Below, piece after piece: positions 23,655-32,133 of a stretch of 37,404 nt of DNA. A program made the translations under genes and the position numbers. Position 1 is the first letter of the stretch, and each line of letters opens with the position of its first letter. The DNA comes from Nitrospirota bacterium (GTDB taxonomy: Bacteria > Nitrospirota > Nitrospiria > Nitrospirales > Nitrospiraceae): assembly GCA_023248295.1 (NCBI GenBank), contig JAHFEU010000004.1:1-37404 (forward strand). Direction: 5' to 3'. A model generated the notes under the pieces. That model made no database searches. It had not been told where the DNA came from and saw only the letters and a program-made list of their open reading frames with translations.

Positions 23655-25049
23655 GTGATTGCCGATCGCCTCGCCGAGTACGGTCGGTCGCTTTCCTATC
23701 CGCATCTTCCCGCTGCCGCGGTGCATGAGGTCAAACGCCGGATCCTGGATAGCCTCGGGTGTGCCTTCGGCGCCTGGTCCGCCGAGCCCTGCCGGATCGC
23801 CCGCCGCACGGCACCATCCGTGAAGAGTGCCAACGGCGCGACGCTGTGGGGGACAGGGCATACAACCCTTCCGGATCTGGCCGCCTTCGCCAACGGCGCG
23901 CTGGTCCGCTACCTGGACTTCAACGACACCTACCTGTCGCAGGAGCCCGCGCATCCGTCGGACAATATCGCAGCGGTCCTGGCCGTTGCGGAGGCGACCC
24001 ATGCGTCCGGCAAGCAAGCCATCGAAGCGATCGTCCTCGCCTACGAGGTCCAGTGCCGGTTGTGCGACGCCGCGGCGCTGCGGCCGCGGGGGTGGGACCA
24101 TGTGACGTATGGTCCCTTTTCGTCCGCGCTGGCGGCGGCCAAGGTGCTCAAGCTGTCGCAGGCCCAGACGGTCCAGGCGGTCAATCTCGCCGGCGTGGCC
24201 AACGTGGCGCTGCGGCAGACGCGGGTGGGAGACCTCTCCATGTGGAAGGCCTGCGCCTTTTCGAATGCCACACGGAACGGGGTGTTCGCCGCCACCCTCG
24301 CCCAACAGGGCATGACCGGACCATCCCCGATCTTCGAGGGCGAGAAGGGCTTCATGAAGCTGGTGTCGGGGCCGCTCGATTTGCCGGCATTCGCCGGCGA
24401 GGGCCGGGCTCGGCGAGATGAGAATTCGTTCAAGATCCTCGAGACATACATCAAACACTACCCGGTGGAATACCACGCGCAGACAGCGGTCGAGGCGGCG
24501 CTCCTCGTCCGGGAGCAGGTGCTGAATGCGGAAGGACCTCGGTCCCTCGCTGAAATCACCGAGGTGGAGATCGGCAGCTACGGCGTGGCGATCGAGATTA
24601 TCGGGCGGGATGAGGCCAAGTGGCGTCCACGCACGAGGGAGACCGCCGACCACAGCTTCCCATTTTGCGTCGCCGTCGCTTTGCTGGACGGGACGGTGAC
24701 GGTGCGGTCATTTGGAACGAAGCGGCTCGAGGATCCGGTTCTGCATGCCCTGATGCAAAAGATCCGCGTCGTCGAACAACCGGAATTCATGGACTGGTAC
24801 CCTCAGGCCATGCCCACGCGGGTCACGGTCCGAACGGCGGCGGGCAAGGAGTATGTGCGGCAGGTTGACTTCCCCCTGGGGCATCCTCGGAATCCCATGT
24901 CCGATCGCGAGGTGGAGGAAAAGTTCCGCAGCCTCGCGCAAGGGAAACTGGACCGCGCAAGAGCGGGCCGGGTGATTGACCTGGTGTGGCGGCTGGATGC
25001 CCTGAAGAACGTCGGTGATCTGATGCCGCTGCTCAAGGTGGCTCGCTAA
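23655..25049 (+). CDS. prpD: MmgE/PrpD family 2-methylcitrate dehydratase
   Basis: 464 residues. PrpD dehydrates 2-methylcitrate to 2-methyl-cis-aconitate in propionyl-CoA oxidation. Family features: YLDFNDTYLSQEPAHPSDNIAAVLA, GWDHVTYGPFSSALAAAKVL, MWKACAFSNATRNGVFAA and EYHAQTAVEAAL. GTG start at 23655 with GGAGGTGG upstream. First gene of the plus-strand methylcitrate operon; prpB follows 96 nt later after a G/C-tract hairpin. A possible extended -10 (TGCTAAACT, ending at 23630) lies just ahead. AcnD and PrpF are not nearby, so hydration to methylisocitrate relies on an aconitase elsewhere. Confidence 0.9.
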   Translation: MIADRLAEYGRSLSYPHLPAAAVHEVKRRILDSLGCAFGAWSAEPCRIARRTAPSVKSANGATLWGTGHTTLPDLAAFANGALVRYLDFNDTYLSQEPAHPSDNIAAVLAVAEATHASGKQAIEAIVLAYEVQCRLCDAAALRPRGWDHVTYGPFSSALAAAKVLKLSQAQTVQAVNLAGVANVALRQTRVGDLSMWKACAFSNATRNGVFAATLAQQGMTGPSPIFEGEKGFMKLVSGPLDLPAFAGEGRARRDENSFKILETYIKHYPVEYHAQTAVEAALLVREQVLNAEGPRSLAEITEVEIGSYGVAIEIIGRDEAKWRPRTRETADHSFPFCVAVALLDGTVTVRSFGTKRLEDPVLHALMQKIRVVEQPEFMDWYPQAMPTRVTVRTAAGKEYVRQVDFPLGHPRNPMSDREVEEKFRSLAQGKLDRARAGRVIDLVWRLDALKNVGDLMPLLKVAR

Positions 25050-25053
25050 AGGA

Positions 25054-25115
25054 CTCCCTCCCCACGACGAGCGGGGGCTGGGGTGGTCTTTCCTCCCCCT
25101 CCAGGGGGGAGGGGA
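25054..25115. repeat. G/C-tract hairpin repeat (REP-like), copy 3
   Basis: Runs of C (CTCCCTCCCC at 25054-25063, TCCTCCCCCT at 25091-25100) face runs of G (25071-25077, 25104-25114). The second pair forms a tight hairpin in the prpD-prpB gap. Confidence 0.6.
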
Positions 25116-25145
25116 AAAGAGGCTCCCAGGGCAGAGAAGGGAACC

Positions 25146-26057
25146 ATGGAGAAACCCAGTCAGTCTAAAGCACGACGCCTGCGGGAACTCATCGCTCGGC
25201 ATCTCGTGATGATGCCGGGGGCGTTCAATGCGCTGACGGCGATCCAGATCGAAGGCGCGGGGTTCGAAGCGGTCTATGTCTCAGGCGCCGCGCTGACGGC
25301 GGCTCGGGGGCTTCCCGACATCGGGCTCCTGTCAATGACGGAGGTCGCGGCCGATGCCGGGACCATTGCGAACGCGGTCTCCATCCCGGCGCTCGTCGAT
25401 GCGGACACCGGCTATGGTCCGCCCCTCGTCGTCATACGGGCGGTCAGGGAGTTCGAGCAACAGGGGCTGGCCGGGATCCAATTGGAGGATCAGGAGAACC
25501 CCAAGAAGTGCGGGCATCTTCCGGGAAAGCGCTTGGTACCCGCCTCCGAGATGGCCCAGAAGATCGGGGCCGCAGTAGAGGCGCGCCGGGACCCGGATTT
25601 TGTCATTGTGGCCCGCACCGACGCGCGGGCCGTGGAAGGCCTGGACGCTTCCGTCCGGCGGGCGCGGGAGTATGTGCGCGCGGGCGCCGACGCGGTGTTC
25701 CCGGAGGCCCTCGAGTCGGCCGAAGAGTTCCGGGCCTTCGCGCAGGGGCTCTCGAAGGAAGGCGTCACGGTGCCGCTCGTGGCCAACATGACCGAATTCG
25801 GCAAGACCCCCTACCTGACCGCGAGAGAGTTCGAGGACCTGGGGTATCGCATCGTCCTGTTCCCGGTCACGGCACTACGTGTCGCGACCAAGGCGATCGA
25901 GACCATGCTCGCTGAGTTGAAGGCCGTCGGGACTCAGCAGGGATTGTTGAGCACGATGCACACCAGGCAGCAGCTCTACGACCTGCTGGGATACTCGGAG
26001 TACGAGAAACGGGACAAGGACCTGCATGAGCGATATGGTCGGAAAAAACAAGAGTGA
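25146..26057 (+). CDS. prpB: 2-methylisocitrate lyase
   Basis: 303 residues of the isocitrate lyase/PEP mutase family. Splits 2-methylisocitrate into pyruvate and succinate. The catalytic loop KKCGHLPGK has nucleophile C122 (E. coli PrpB C123), and the metal-binding DADTGYG is at 85-91. Length matches PrpB (about 296). I chose the ATG at 25146 because the family begins there; the frame is open back to 25083 through repeat sequence. The gene overlaps prpC by 32 nt, an unusually long overlap. Confidence 0.93.
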   Translation: MEKPSQSKARRLRELIARHLVMMPGAFNALTAIQIEGAGFEAVYVSGAALTAARGLPDIGLLSMTEVAADAGTIANAVSIPALVDADTGYGPPLVVIRAVREFEQQGLAGIQLEDQENPKKCGHLPGKRLVPASEMAQKIGAAVEARRDPDFVIVARTDARAVEGLDASVRRAREYVRAGADAVFPEALESAEEFRAFAQGLSKEGVTVPLVANMTEFGKTPYLTAREFEDLGYRIVLFPVTALRVATKAIETMLAELKAVGTQQGLLSTMHTRQQLYDLLGYSEYEKRDKDLHERYGRKKQE

Positions 26058-27273
26058 ACGAGCCACAGGCACCCGCGGGCAGGGTGAGGGAGAGGGAGTC
26101 GCCTACAGCCCGGGGCTGGAGGGAGTGATCGCGGGGGAGACCGCTCTCTGCCAGATTGACGAGGGCGAGTCCGGCTTGCGGTATCGAGGCTACGCCATCG
26201 GCGACCTGGCCGAACGGGCGACGTTTGAAGAAGTCTCCTATCTCCTGCTGCTCGGCAAGCTCCCGACGCGCAAGGAACTGGAGGACTTTTCCGGGCAATT
26301 GCGCACGCAATGGGTCTTACCCGGGCCGGTTGAAGCCTTTCTCGGCGTGGTGCCACCCGATGCCCACCCCATGGACATTCTGCGGACCGGGGTGTCGCTG
26401 CTGGGCATGACCGATCCCGACGCCACGGGCGAGGGGCGCGTCTCGGCGGGCCCGGGGCGGGAGGGTGCCATCATCGGGTCGCAGGCGGCCAATGTGCGCA
26501 AGGCCATCCGTCTGCTGGCCCAGATCCCCGTCATGATCGCGACTTCGTACCGCCTTGCCCATGCCAAGCGGCAGGTCCAACCGAGCGCGACGCTCAGCTT
26601 CGCCGAAAACCTGCTGTATCTGCTCACAGACCGACATGGAGATGAGACTGCCAGGGCCATGGCCCGCGTGCTGGACGTTTCGCTGATCCTCTACGCCGAG
26701 CACGAGTTCAACGCGTCGACCTTTGCCGCACGGGTCGCCGCTTCGACGCTCACCGACCTCCATGCCGCGATCACGGCCGCCATCGCCGCGCTCAAGGGCC
26801 CGCTCCATGGAGGGGCCAATGAAGCGGTGGCGGCCATGCTGCTGGAGATCAAAAGCCGAGACCGGGCCGAACAGTGGGTGCGGGAGGCGCTGGCGTCGAA
26901 ACGCCGGGTGATGGGGTTCGGGCACCGGGTGCTCAGGAAAGGGGATGCCCGCTCCCAGATCATTCAGCGCCATGCGGAGGTCCTGAGCCGTACTTGCAGG
27001 GACACCCGCTGGTACGAGATTGCGACCATCGTGGATCGGGTGATGCAGCAGGAGAAAGGCCTGTATCCCAACCTGGACTTCTACACAGCCGTCGCCTATC
27101 TCCTGATGGGCATTCCCCAAGACCTCTACACGCCCCTGTTCGTCTGCGCGCGTATCACGGGCTGGTGCGCCCATGTGATCGAGCAGCAGGACCACAACCG
27201 GCTGATCCGCCCCCGTTCGCTGTACACCGGGCTCCCGCCGCAAGCCTATGTCCCCATCGACCAACGGACCTGA
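26026..27273 (+). CDS. prpC: 2-methylcitrate synthase / citrate synthase
   Basis: 415 residues. Condenses propionyl-CoA (or acetyl-CoA) with oxaloacetate. Catalytic residues: H261 (GPLHGGANEA), H300 (GFGHRVLRKGD) and D351 (NLDFYTA); H226 in EHEFNAS is also conserved. It is longer than most methylcitrate synthases (about 370-390). There is an N-terminal low-complexity lead (residues 6-24) and a Gly/Arg-rich insert of about 15-20 residues at 132-152 (DATGEGRVSAGPGREG). The start lies within the end of prpB, and the end overlaps the ligase gene by 26 nt. Neighbours prpD and prpB favour the methylcitrate role. Confidence 0.9.
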   Translation: MSDMVGKNKSERATGTRGQGEGEGVAYSPGLEGVIAGETALCQIDEGESGLRYRGYAIGDLAERATFEEVSYLLLLGKLPTRKELEDFSGQLRTQWVLPGPVEAFLGVVPPDAHPMDILRTGVSLLGMTDPDATGEGRVSAGPGREGAIIGSQAANVRKAIRLLAQIPVMIATSYRLAHAKRQVQPSATLSFAENLLYLLTDRHGDETARAMARVLDVSLILYAEHEFNASTFAARVAASTLTDLHAAITAAIAALKGPLHGGANEAVAAMLLEIKSRDRAEQWVREALASKRRVMGFGHRVLRKGDARSQIIQRHAEVLSRTCRDTRWYEIATIVDRVMQQEKGLYPNLDFYTAVAYLLMGIPQDLYTPLFVCARITGWCAHVIEQQDHNRLIRPRSLYTGLPPQAYVPIDQRT

Positions 27274-29224
27274 GATTCTCTGGCATCCCACGCCGGACTA
27301 TGTGCAGCGGAGCCGGCTTCATCGCTTCATGCAGCGGCATCGGATCGCCGACTATCCCGCGCTCTACGACCGCTCGATCACGGACCTCGAATGGTTCTGG
27401 AAGGCGGCGCTCGACGAGATAGGGATTGAGTGGGCTTCCCCGTATACGCGGGGGCTGGACCTGAGCAAAGGGATTCAGTGGCCTCAATGGTTCGTGGGTG
27501 GTCGTCTGAATCTGGTGCACAACTGCGTCGACAAGTACCGCAATGGCCCGCAGGCTGCTCGCCTGGCGATCCGCTGGGAAGGCGAAGACGGCGCCCAGCG
27601 GTCGCTCACCTACCGGCAACTGGATACCGAGGTCTGCCACGCCGCGGCCATCCTCCGGCAATTGGGGGTGCGGCGGGGAGACCGAGTGGCAGTCTTTCTC
27701 CCCATGCTCCCCGAGGTCGCCTTCATCACGCTGGCCTGCTCCAAGCTCGGAGCGATCTACACGCCGATTTTCTCGGGCTTTGGGGCGGAGGCAGTGGCCA
27801 CGCGGGTGCAGGACAGTGAGGCGACGCTGTTGGTGACAGCCGACGGCTTCACCCGACGCGGCGGGTTGGTGAAGATGAAGCAGGTCGCGGATGAGGCGGC
27901 GGCGCGTTGCCCGACGGTGAAACATCTGCTGGTGGTGCGGCGGGCTGGCTGCCCCGTCTCCTGGCAAGCCGGCCGCGATGTGTGGTGGCATGACGTGAGG
28001 CCGGGTGCTTCGACCGGGCTCAGCACAGGCGAGGGTGAGGAGCCCGCGACGGAGGTGATGGCCGCCGGGGAGCCCTTCATGATCATCTACACGTCAGGCA
28101 CCACTGGGCGTCCCAAGGGGACCGTGCACGTGCACAGCGGCTTTCCCATCAAGGCTGCGCAAGACCTGGCGTTTCATTTCGATCTTCAGCCCGATGACAC
28201 GCTCTTCTGGTTTACCGATATGGGTTGGATGATGGGGCCGTGGGAGATCATGGGAGCCTTCACGTTGGGAGCGACGTGCCTGCTCTACGAGGGCGTGCCG
28301 GATTGGCCGCACCCGGGACGGCTCTGGGAGGTTGTGGCACGCCACCGCGTGACCATCCTGGGACTGTCCCCGACCGCGATCCGAGCCCTCATGCGGTATG
28401 GCGACGCACCGGTGCATCAGCATGATCTCAGCTCCCTGCGCGTGCTCGGCTCAACCGGTGAACCTTGGACACCGGATGCGTATCTCTGGTACTTCCAGCA
28501 TGTGGGCCAGAGGCGTTGCCCGATTATCAATTACTCCGGAGGCACCGAGGTTTCGGGTGGGATTGTGGGGGGCACGGTCCTGCACCCCTGTAAGCCCTGT
28601 GCGTTTACCGGCCCCTGCCTGGGGATGGCCGCGGAGATCTTTGATGCCGACGGGCGACCGGTGCGTGGGAAAGTAGGGGAGCTCGTGGTCACGAAACCCT
28701 GGCCGGGGATGACGCACGGATTCTGGCGGGACCCGCAACGCTATCTGGAGACCTACTGGTCCCGGTGGCCACAGGTCTGGGTCCATGGCGACTGGGCTTC
28801 GACGGATGCAGAGGGATTCTGGTACATCCTGGGTCGGTCAGACGACACGATTAAGGTGGCGGGCAAGCGCCTCGGACCGGCCGAAGTCGAAGCGATCCTG
28901 ACGGGCCATCCGGCGGTGAGCGAGGCAGCCGCGATCGGCGTGCCTCATCCAATGAAAGGGGAGGCGCTCGTCTGCTTCGTGGTCCTTCGCCACGGGTGGG
29001 CGACGAGTGAGGCGCTGTCCAGCGAGCTGGCGGCCCTGGTGGTGGAGCAGCTCGGGAAGCCACTCCGTCCCGCGGCGCTGCATGTGGTGCCGGAGCTCCC
29101 CAAGACCCGCAACGCCAAGATTCTTCGGCGGGTGATCCGGGCCGTGTTCCTTGGTCAGGACCCCGGCGATCTCTCCAGTCTCGAGAACCCGCAGGCCGTC
29201 GCAGCCATCCAGCAGCTCCGCTAA
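27248..29224 (+). CDS. AMP-forming acetyl/propionyl-CoA synthetase
   Basis: 658 residues of the acetyl-CoA synthetase branch of the ANL superfamily. ATP-binding loop YTSGTTGRPKGT is at 281-292. Other motifs are FTDMGWMMGPWEIM, the NYSGGTEVSGG region, HGDWASTDAEGFWYILGRSDD and C-terminal PKTRNAKILRR with adenylation K624. The GWMMGPW segment differs from the GWVTGHSY of classical acetate enzymes, so propionate or another short acid is plausible. As last gene of the prpDBC operon it would feed propionate into the cycle (PrpE role). Start overlaps prpC by 26 nt. Confidence 0.88.
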   Translation: MSPSTNGPEILWHPTPDYVQRSRLHRFMQRHRIADYPALYDRSITDLEWFWKAALDEIGIEWASPYTRGLDLSKGIQWPQWFVGGRLNLVHNCVDKYRNGPQAARLAIRWEGEDGAQRSLTYRQLDTEVCHAAAILRQLGVRRGDRVAVFLPMLPEVAFITLACSKLGAIYTPIFSGFGAEAVATRVQDSEATLLVTADGFTRRGGLVKMKQVADEAAARCPTVKHLLVVRRAGCPVSWQAGRDVWWHDVRPGASTGLSTGEGEEPATEVMAAGEPFMIIYTSGTTGRPKGTVHVHSGFPIKAAQDLAFHFDLQPDDTLFWFTDMGWMMGPWEIMGAFTLGATCLLYEGVPDWPHPGRLWEVVARHRVTILGLSPTAIRALMRYGDAPVHQHDLSSLRVLGSTGEPWTPDAYLWYFQHVGQRRCPIINYSGGTEVSGGIVGGTVLHPCKPCAFTGPCLGMAAEIFDADGRPVRGKVGELVVTKPWPGMTHGFWRDPQRYLETYWSRWPQVWVHGDWASTDAEGFWYILGRSDDTIKVAGKRLGPAEVEAILTGHPAVSEAAAIGVPHPMKGEALVCFVVLRHGWATSEALSSELAALVVEQLGKPLRPAALHVVPELPKTRNAKILRRVIRAVFLGQDPGDLSSLENPQAVAAIQQLR

Positions 29225-29347
29225 TCCGGGCCGGGACTCGCTCATGGTTGACAAGCAGGATGAGGAGGTGAGAGTCTAGCAACTCGCGGCGAAATAAGAG
29301 GGCGCTAAGAGAGCGGGACCGGCATTGAAGTTCTTCCCTCCGCAGTC

Positions 29348-29884
29348 ATGAAGATTGGTCTGCTCAGACCATGCCCACTCGTCGCTCTCTGGGCGCTCGC
29401 ACTGTGTCTCAGCACCGTTTCCTGTGAGGCCCAGCGGGCGGACAGGGCCTACCTCCGCGGCGACTACGCGAAGGCGGCCAGGGAATTACAGTACTTAGCC
29501 GAGCAGGGCGATGCCAAAGCCCAGTTTGACCTCGGCTTGCTGTATGACACAGGTCGGGGTGTGCCGCAGAGCAACGAAGAGGCGCTGAAGTGGTATCAGA
29601 TGGCTGCGGATCAAGGAGAGCCCAGAGCCCAGTACAACCTCGGGCTGATGTATGCCAATGGTCAAGGTGTGCGGCAGGACTACGCCCAAGCGTATTTCTG
29701 GAGCAGCCTCTCTGCCGCACAGGGGAACGGGCACGCGATGGATGCCAGAGATTTCCTCTACGAGAAGATGACGCCAGAGCAGGTGGCCAGAGCCAAGCAA
29801 CTTGTCCGCGAGTATGAGAAGGCGAGGAAACTGGACACCTCCTGCCAGCTGTGTCCACTGCTCAAGGGGAAGTCGGCGCCCTGA
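29348..29884 (+). CDS. Secreted Sel1-repeat protein
   Basis: 178 residues. An N-terminal signal (residues 1-26, hydrophobic LVALWALALCLSTVS then Cys) may be a lipoprotein signal, but the TVSC box is weak for one. Two Sel1-like repeats follow at about 54-89 and 90-125, with AQFDLGLLYDTGRGVPQ and AQYNLGLMYANGQGV. Such solenoids mediate protein contacts in the periplasm or at the outer membrane. The C-terminal SCQLCPLLKG carries a CxxC. No clear ribosome site. Stands alone after the methylcitrate operon. Confidence 0.82.
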   Translation: MKIGLLRPCPLVALWALALCLSTVSCEAQRADRAYLRGDYAKAARELQYLAEQGDAKAQFDLGLLYDTGRGVPQSNEEALKWYQMAADQGEPRAQYNLGLMYANGQGVRQDYAQAYFWSSLSAAQGNGHAMDARDFLYEKMTPEQVARAKQLVREYEKARKLDTSCQLCPLLKGKSAP

Positions 29885-29962
29885 ACAGACTCGGTCTCGG
29901 GCTCCCCTCGCGGCTGCCGGTTAGGCTCCCATCCCGCGCTGCTACCGCCTGCATCGACCCCC

Positions 29963-29992
29963 TTGTCTATTGCGACCCAAGTGGGGTATTGT
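29963..29992 (+). promoter_or_regulatory. Candidate sigma-70 promoter for the CBS gene
   Basis: TTGTCT at 29963-29968 and TATTGT at 29987-29992, 18-bp spacer, about 30 nt ahead of the ATG at 30023. Tentative. Confidence 0.3.
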
Positions 29993-30022
29993 TCTTTCCC
30001 CACCTCTAGCACAGGGAGCCCC

Positions 30023-30829
30023 ATGCGGAACCGATCTACTACGCGCCTGACCCGAGGACTGTTCTTGAATCGTGACATCGAGCGGCTGAGGCAGCAGCTC
30101 GTCCATTTTCAGCCGTTTCTCTCCAGGCGGAATACTGCGCTCTCCCTCGAGGAGTTTGATGCGGCCACGGAACGGTTGATCGGCCGGGTTTTCGGAGAAA
30201 CGTCCGAATTGTTGGAGGCGTATGAGTATGCGAAGCTCGGCGAGGCGGCGAGCCTGGTGAATCTACCGGAAGAAGCCCAGGAGAGCGGGGCGCGGAACAT
30301 TGACCGCGAGAGCCTGCACCAGCGCAAGAGCATCCTGGAGAGCTGCATTTCCAAACTCGAAGCCCTCCAGAATTCCAGAAGCCCGACCAACGCACGCGTG
30401 GCCGATTACATGTCGGACGATATCCGGAGCGTCCATCTGGGCGCTTCGCTGAAAGAGGCGGGCCGGCTGCTGCAGAAATGGAAGGTCGGCTCCCTGCTAG
30501 TGGATGACGGCCTCCGTTATCTCGGGATCATCACCGATACGGATCTGAGCCGGAAAGGCGTCGCACGAGGGCTCGATCCGACCGCCACGACGGTCAAGGC
30601 CTGCATGAACAAGCCGGTCATCAGCATCGAAGACAGCGAGCCGCTTCCGGCGGCCGTCTCACTGATGAAGGAAAAGGCCATCCGCCACCTGGCGGTCACT
30701 CAAGACGGGACCATCATCGGCGTCCTGTCGGTCGCGGACATCTTGCGATACTATTCCGAGCTCATTCCGACTTTGCGCGACCTGGCCGGACTGCCCGCGG
30801 AAGGGGGAGAGGCGGGGGGCGGCGAGTAG
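30023..30829 (+). CDS. CBS-domain protein with N-terminal helical domain
   Basis: 268 residues. The N-terminal 120 residues are helical and charged (FLNRDIERLRQQLVHF, then RKSILESCISKLEAL), unlike known enzymes. Two CBS motifs follow: VADYMSDDIRSVHLGASLKEA...LGIITDTDLSRKG and VKACMNKPVISIEDSEPLPAA...GVLSVADILRYYSE. A CBS pair binds adenine nucleotides and acts as an energy sensor. ATG at 30023 has GGGAG upstream; an in-frame TTG at 29963 would extend it without a ribosome site. Target of regulation unknown. Confidence 0.85.
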   Translation: MRNRSTTRLTRGLFLNRDIERLRQQLVHFQPFLSRRNTALSLEEFDAATERLIGRVFGETSELLEAYEYAKLGEAASLVNLPEEAQESGARNIDRESLHQRKSILESCISKLEALQNSRSPTNARVADYMSDDIRSVHLGASLKEAGRLLQKWKVGSLLVDDGLRYLGIITDTDLSRKGVARGLDPTATTVKACMNKPVISIEDSEPLPAAVSLMKEKAIRHLAVTQDGTIIGVLSVADILRYYSELIPTLRDLAGLPAEGGEAGGGE

Positions 30830-30853
30830 TCGACCCCGGCCGGGAAGCCGATC

Positions 30854-30871
30854 CAACGGCAGAGGCCGTTG
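30854..30871 (+). terminator. Short hairpin after the CBS gene
   Basis: CAACGGC-AGAG-GCCGTTG, a perfect 7-bp stem with a 4-nt loop, 25 nt after the CBS stop. No T-tract follows, so its terminator role is tentative. Confidence 0.4.
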
Positions 30872-30960
30872 AAGAACAGACGCGTCGTCATCGTGTTGCT
30901 GATGGGAAAGCCAAGGAATCCGATTCATGATGCCTCGGAGGGAGGACCCGGAGGTGCGCA

Positions 30961-31320
30961 ATGGGGCCGACCAAAGTGATCGTGAAAGGCGGTGCCGTCC
31001 ATGACGCGAAGACCGGCAACTTGATCAAGGGAGGGTTCACCACTCGGCAGGAGCTGGAACGGTACGCGGCGCACCATTATATCGTCTTACCCGAGATTGA
31101 TAAGGCCGGCAGGCCATGGGAACTCGATGGAAAGCCGATCTACTGCCTCCGTGGCGCGAGGTACGAGTCCCTGGACGATGATCCTCTGCACTTGGCCCGT
31201 TGCCCGGACTGTGGGGGGATGGGCATCCGGGTTGATGAGCTGACCGTGGAATCTGATTGTATCCGTTGCACTCAGTGCAACCACGAGTTTGATGCCAGGC
31301 TGGAGATGATGGAGACGTAG
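30961..31320 (+). CDS. Small zinc-ribbon protein of unknown function
   Basis: 119 residues. The N-terminal part (VIVKGGAVHDAKTGNLIKGGFTT) is not recognised. The C-terminal 40 residues form a zinc ribbon with CPDC at 81-84 and C100, C103, C106 in CIRCTQC, one Cys more than needed for one zinc. Start has GGAGG 5 nt upstream. Convergent with the HesB-like gene. No function assigned. Confidence 0.75.
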   Translation: MGPTKVIVKGGAVHDAKTGNLIKGGFTTRQELERYAAHHYIVLPEIDKAGRPWELDGKPIYCLRGARYESLDDDPLHLARCPDCGGMGIRVDELTVESDCIRCTQCNHEFDARLEMMET

Positions 31321-31360
31321 CCCGTGCGCGACCATTCGCCCATGCCGCCGGTCTGCTGAT

Positions 31361-31672
31361 TCAGTTCAAGCTGATGTGCCGAAGCAGGTCCTCGCCCGCA
31401 TCCGTCGGATGCAGAAACTTGAACCCCTCCGGCTCCCGATAATCCAGCGTGATCCCGTCCATACGAGCCGCGCTGCGGGCCTCGATCGCGACGGTTAGCC
31501 CATCGCAGTCCTGGATCTCATCATCAGGCTGAGCCGTCGCTTCCAGGGTGATCCCAAGACCAAGACGTGTTTCATCCAGATCGTGGAGCGTCAGGCGCAC
31601 GATAGGATCGTCAGGATGCTCCGCTACCAATTTCCTCAACTGCCGGATGGCGGCCGGCGTGACGGCAATCAT
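31361..31672 (-). CDS. Cysteine-less HesB/IscA-like protein
   Basis: 103 residues. The frame matches A-type iron-sulfur carriers: ITPAAIRQLRKLVAEH at the start, VRLTLHDLDETRLGLGITLE, then DGLTVAIEARSAARMDGITLDYREPEGFKFLHP. The three carrier Cys residues are missing: the GGGCSG loop is replaced by LDETRLG, and the C-terminal CGCG by DAGEDLLR. It therefore cannot hold a cluster in the usual way and may be a structural or regulatory paralogue. ATG at 31672 has GGGGGAG upstream and overlaps the previous gene by 4 nt; a longer open frame exists upstream but lies inside that gene. Confidence 0.7.
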   Translation of the reverse strand: MIAVTPAAIRQLRKLVAEHPDDPIVRLTLHDLDETRLGLGITLEATAQPDDEIQDCDGLTVAIEARSAARMDGITLDYREPEGFKFLHPTDAGEDLLRHISLN

Positions 31673-32058
31673 GCTCCCCCTCCAGAGGTCCTGGCGTCGA
31701 GGTGCGCGATGATGCTCCTGGCATCGGCGATCGGATCGGTCGAGAACGGAGCGGTGTCCCGCTGGGTGACCTTGGTCATCAGCCGTTCGGCCGCCCGGCG
31801 AATGTCTGGTGGAAAGGACTCCTCCGCGCAGATCCGGCGGAGGTGGTTCAGCGCATCGCCATGCCACTTCTTCCCAGGGAAGCGTTCCAGCCACGCCTCG
31901 GCTGCCATCCCCACCGCCCGTCGCGCGCAGACCCTCACCATCCCGTCGTTCCCTTCTCGCTGCGCGGCCTCCGCCCTGGCCAATTCTCGTTCGATCTGCG
32001 CGAGGCGAGTCATCCGAAGTGTCGAGTCCGAGCTTTTCATGACGCGCGCCTCAGTCAT
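31669..32058 (-). CDS. Helical protein of unknown function, HEPN-like flavour
   Basis: 129 residues, predicted helical. The central segment CARRAVGMAAEAWLERFPGKKWHGDALNHLRRIC recalls small HEPN-type nucleotidyltransferase partners, but a clean RxxxxxH motif is not evident, so the family is uncertain. Downstream of the ATPase gene by 75 nt and overlapping the HesB-like gene by 4 nt. In-frame alternative starts exist at 32040 and 32013; 32040 has a GAGG upstream. Confidence 0.6.
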   Translation of the reverse strand: MTEARVMKSSDSTLRMTRLAQIERELARAEAAQREGNDGMVRVCARRAVGMAAEAWLERFPGKKWHGDALNHLRRICAEESFPPDIRRAAERLMTKVTQRDTAPFSTDPIADARSIIAHLDARTSGGGA

Positions 32059-32133
32059 CTCTATTTCAGATGAGCTCTTGTGTACCCCTTGGCCGCTGGA
32101 GAGTCAACAGCGAACGAAGCCAGGCAATCGGAC

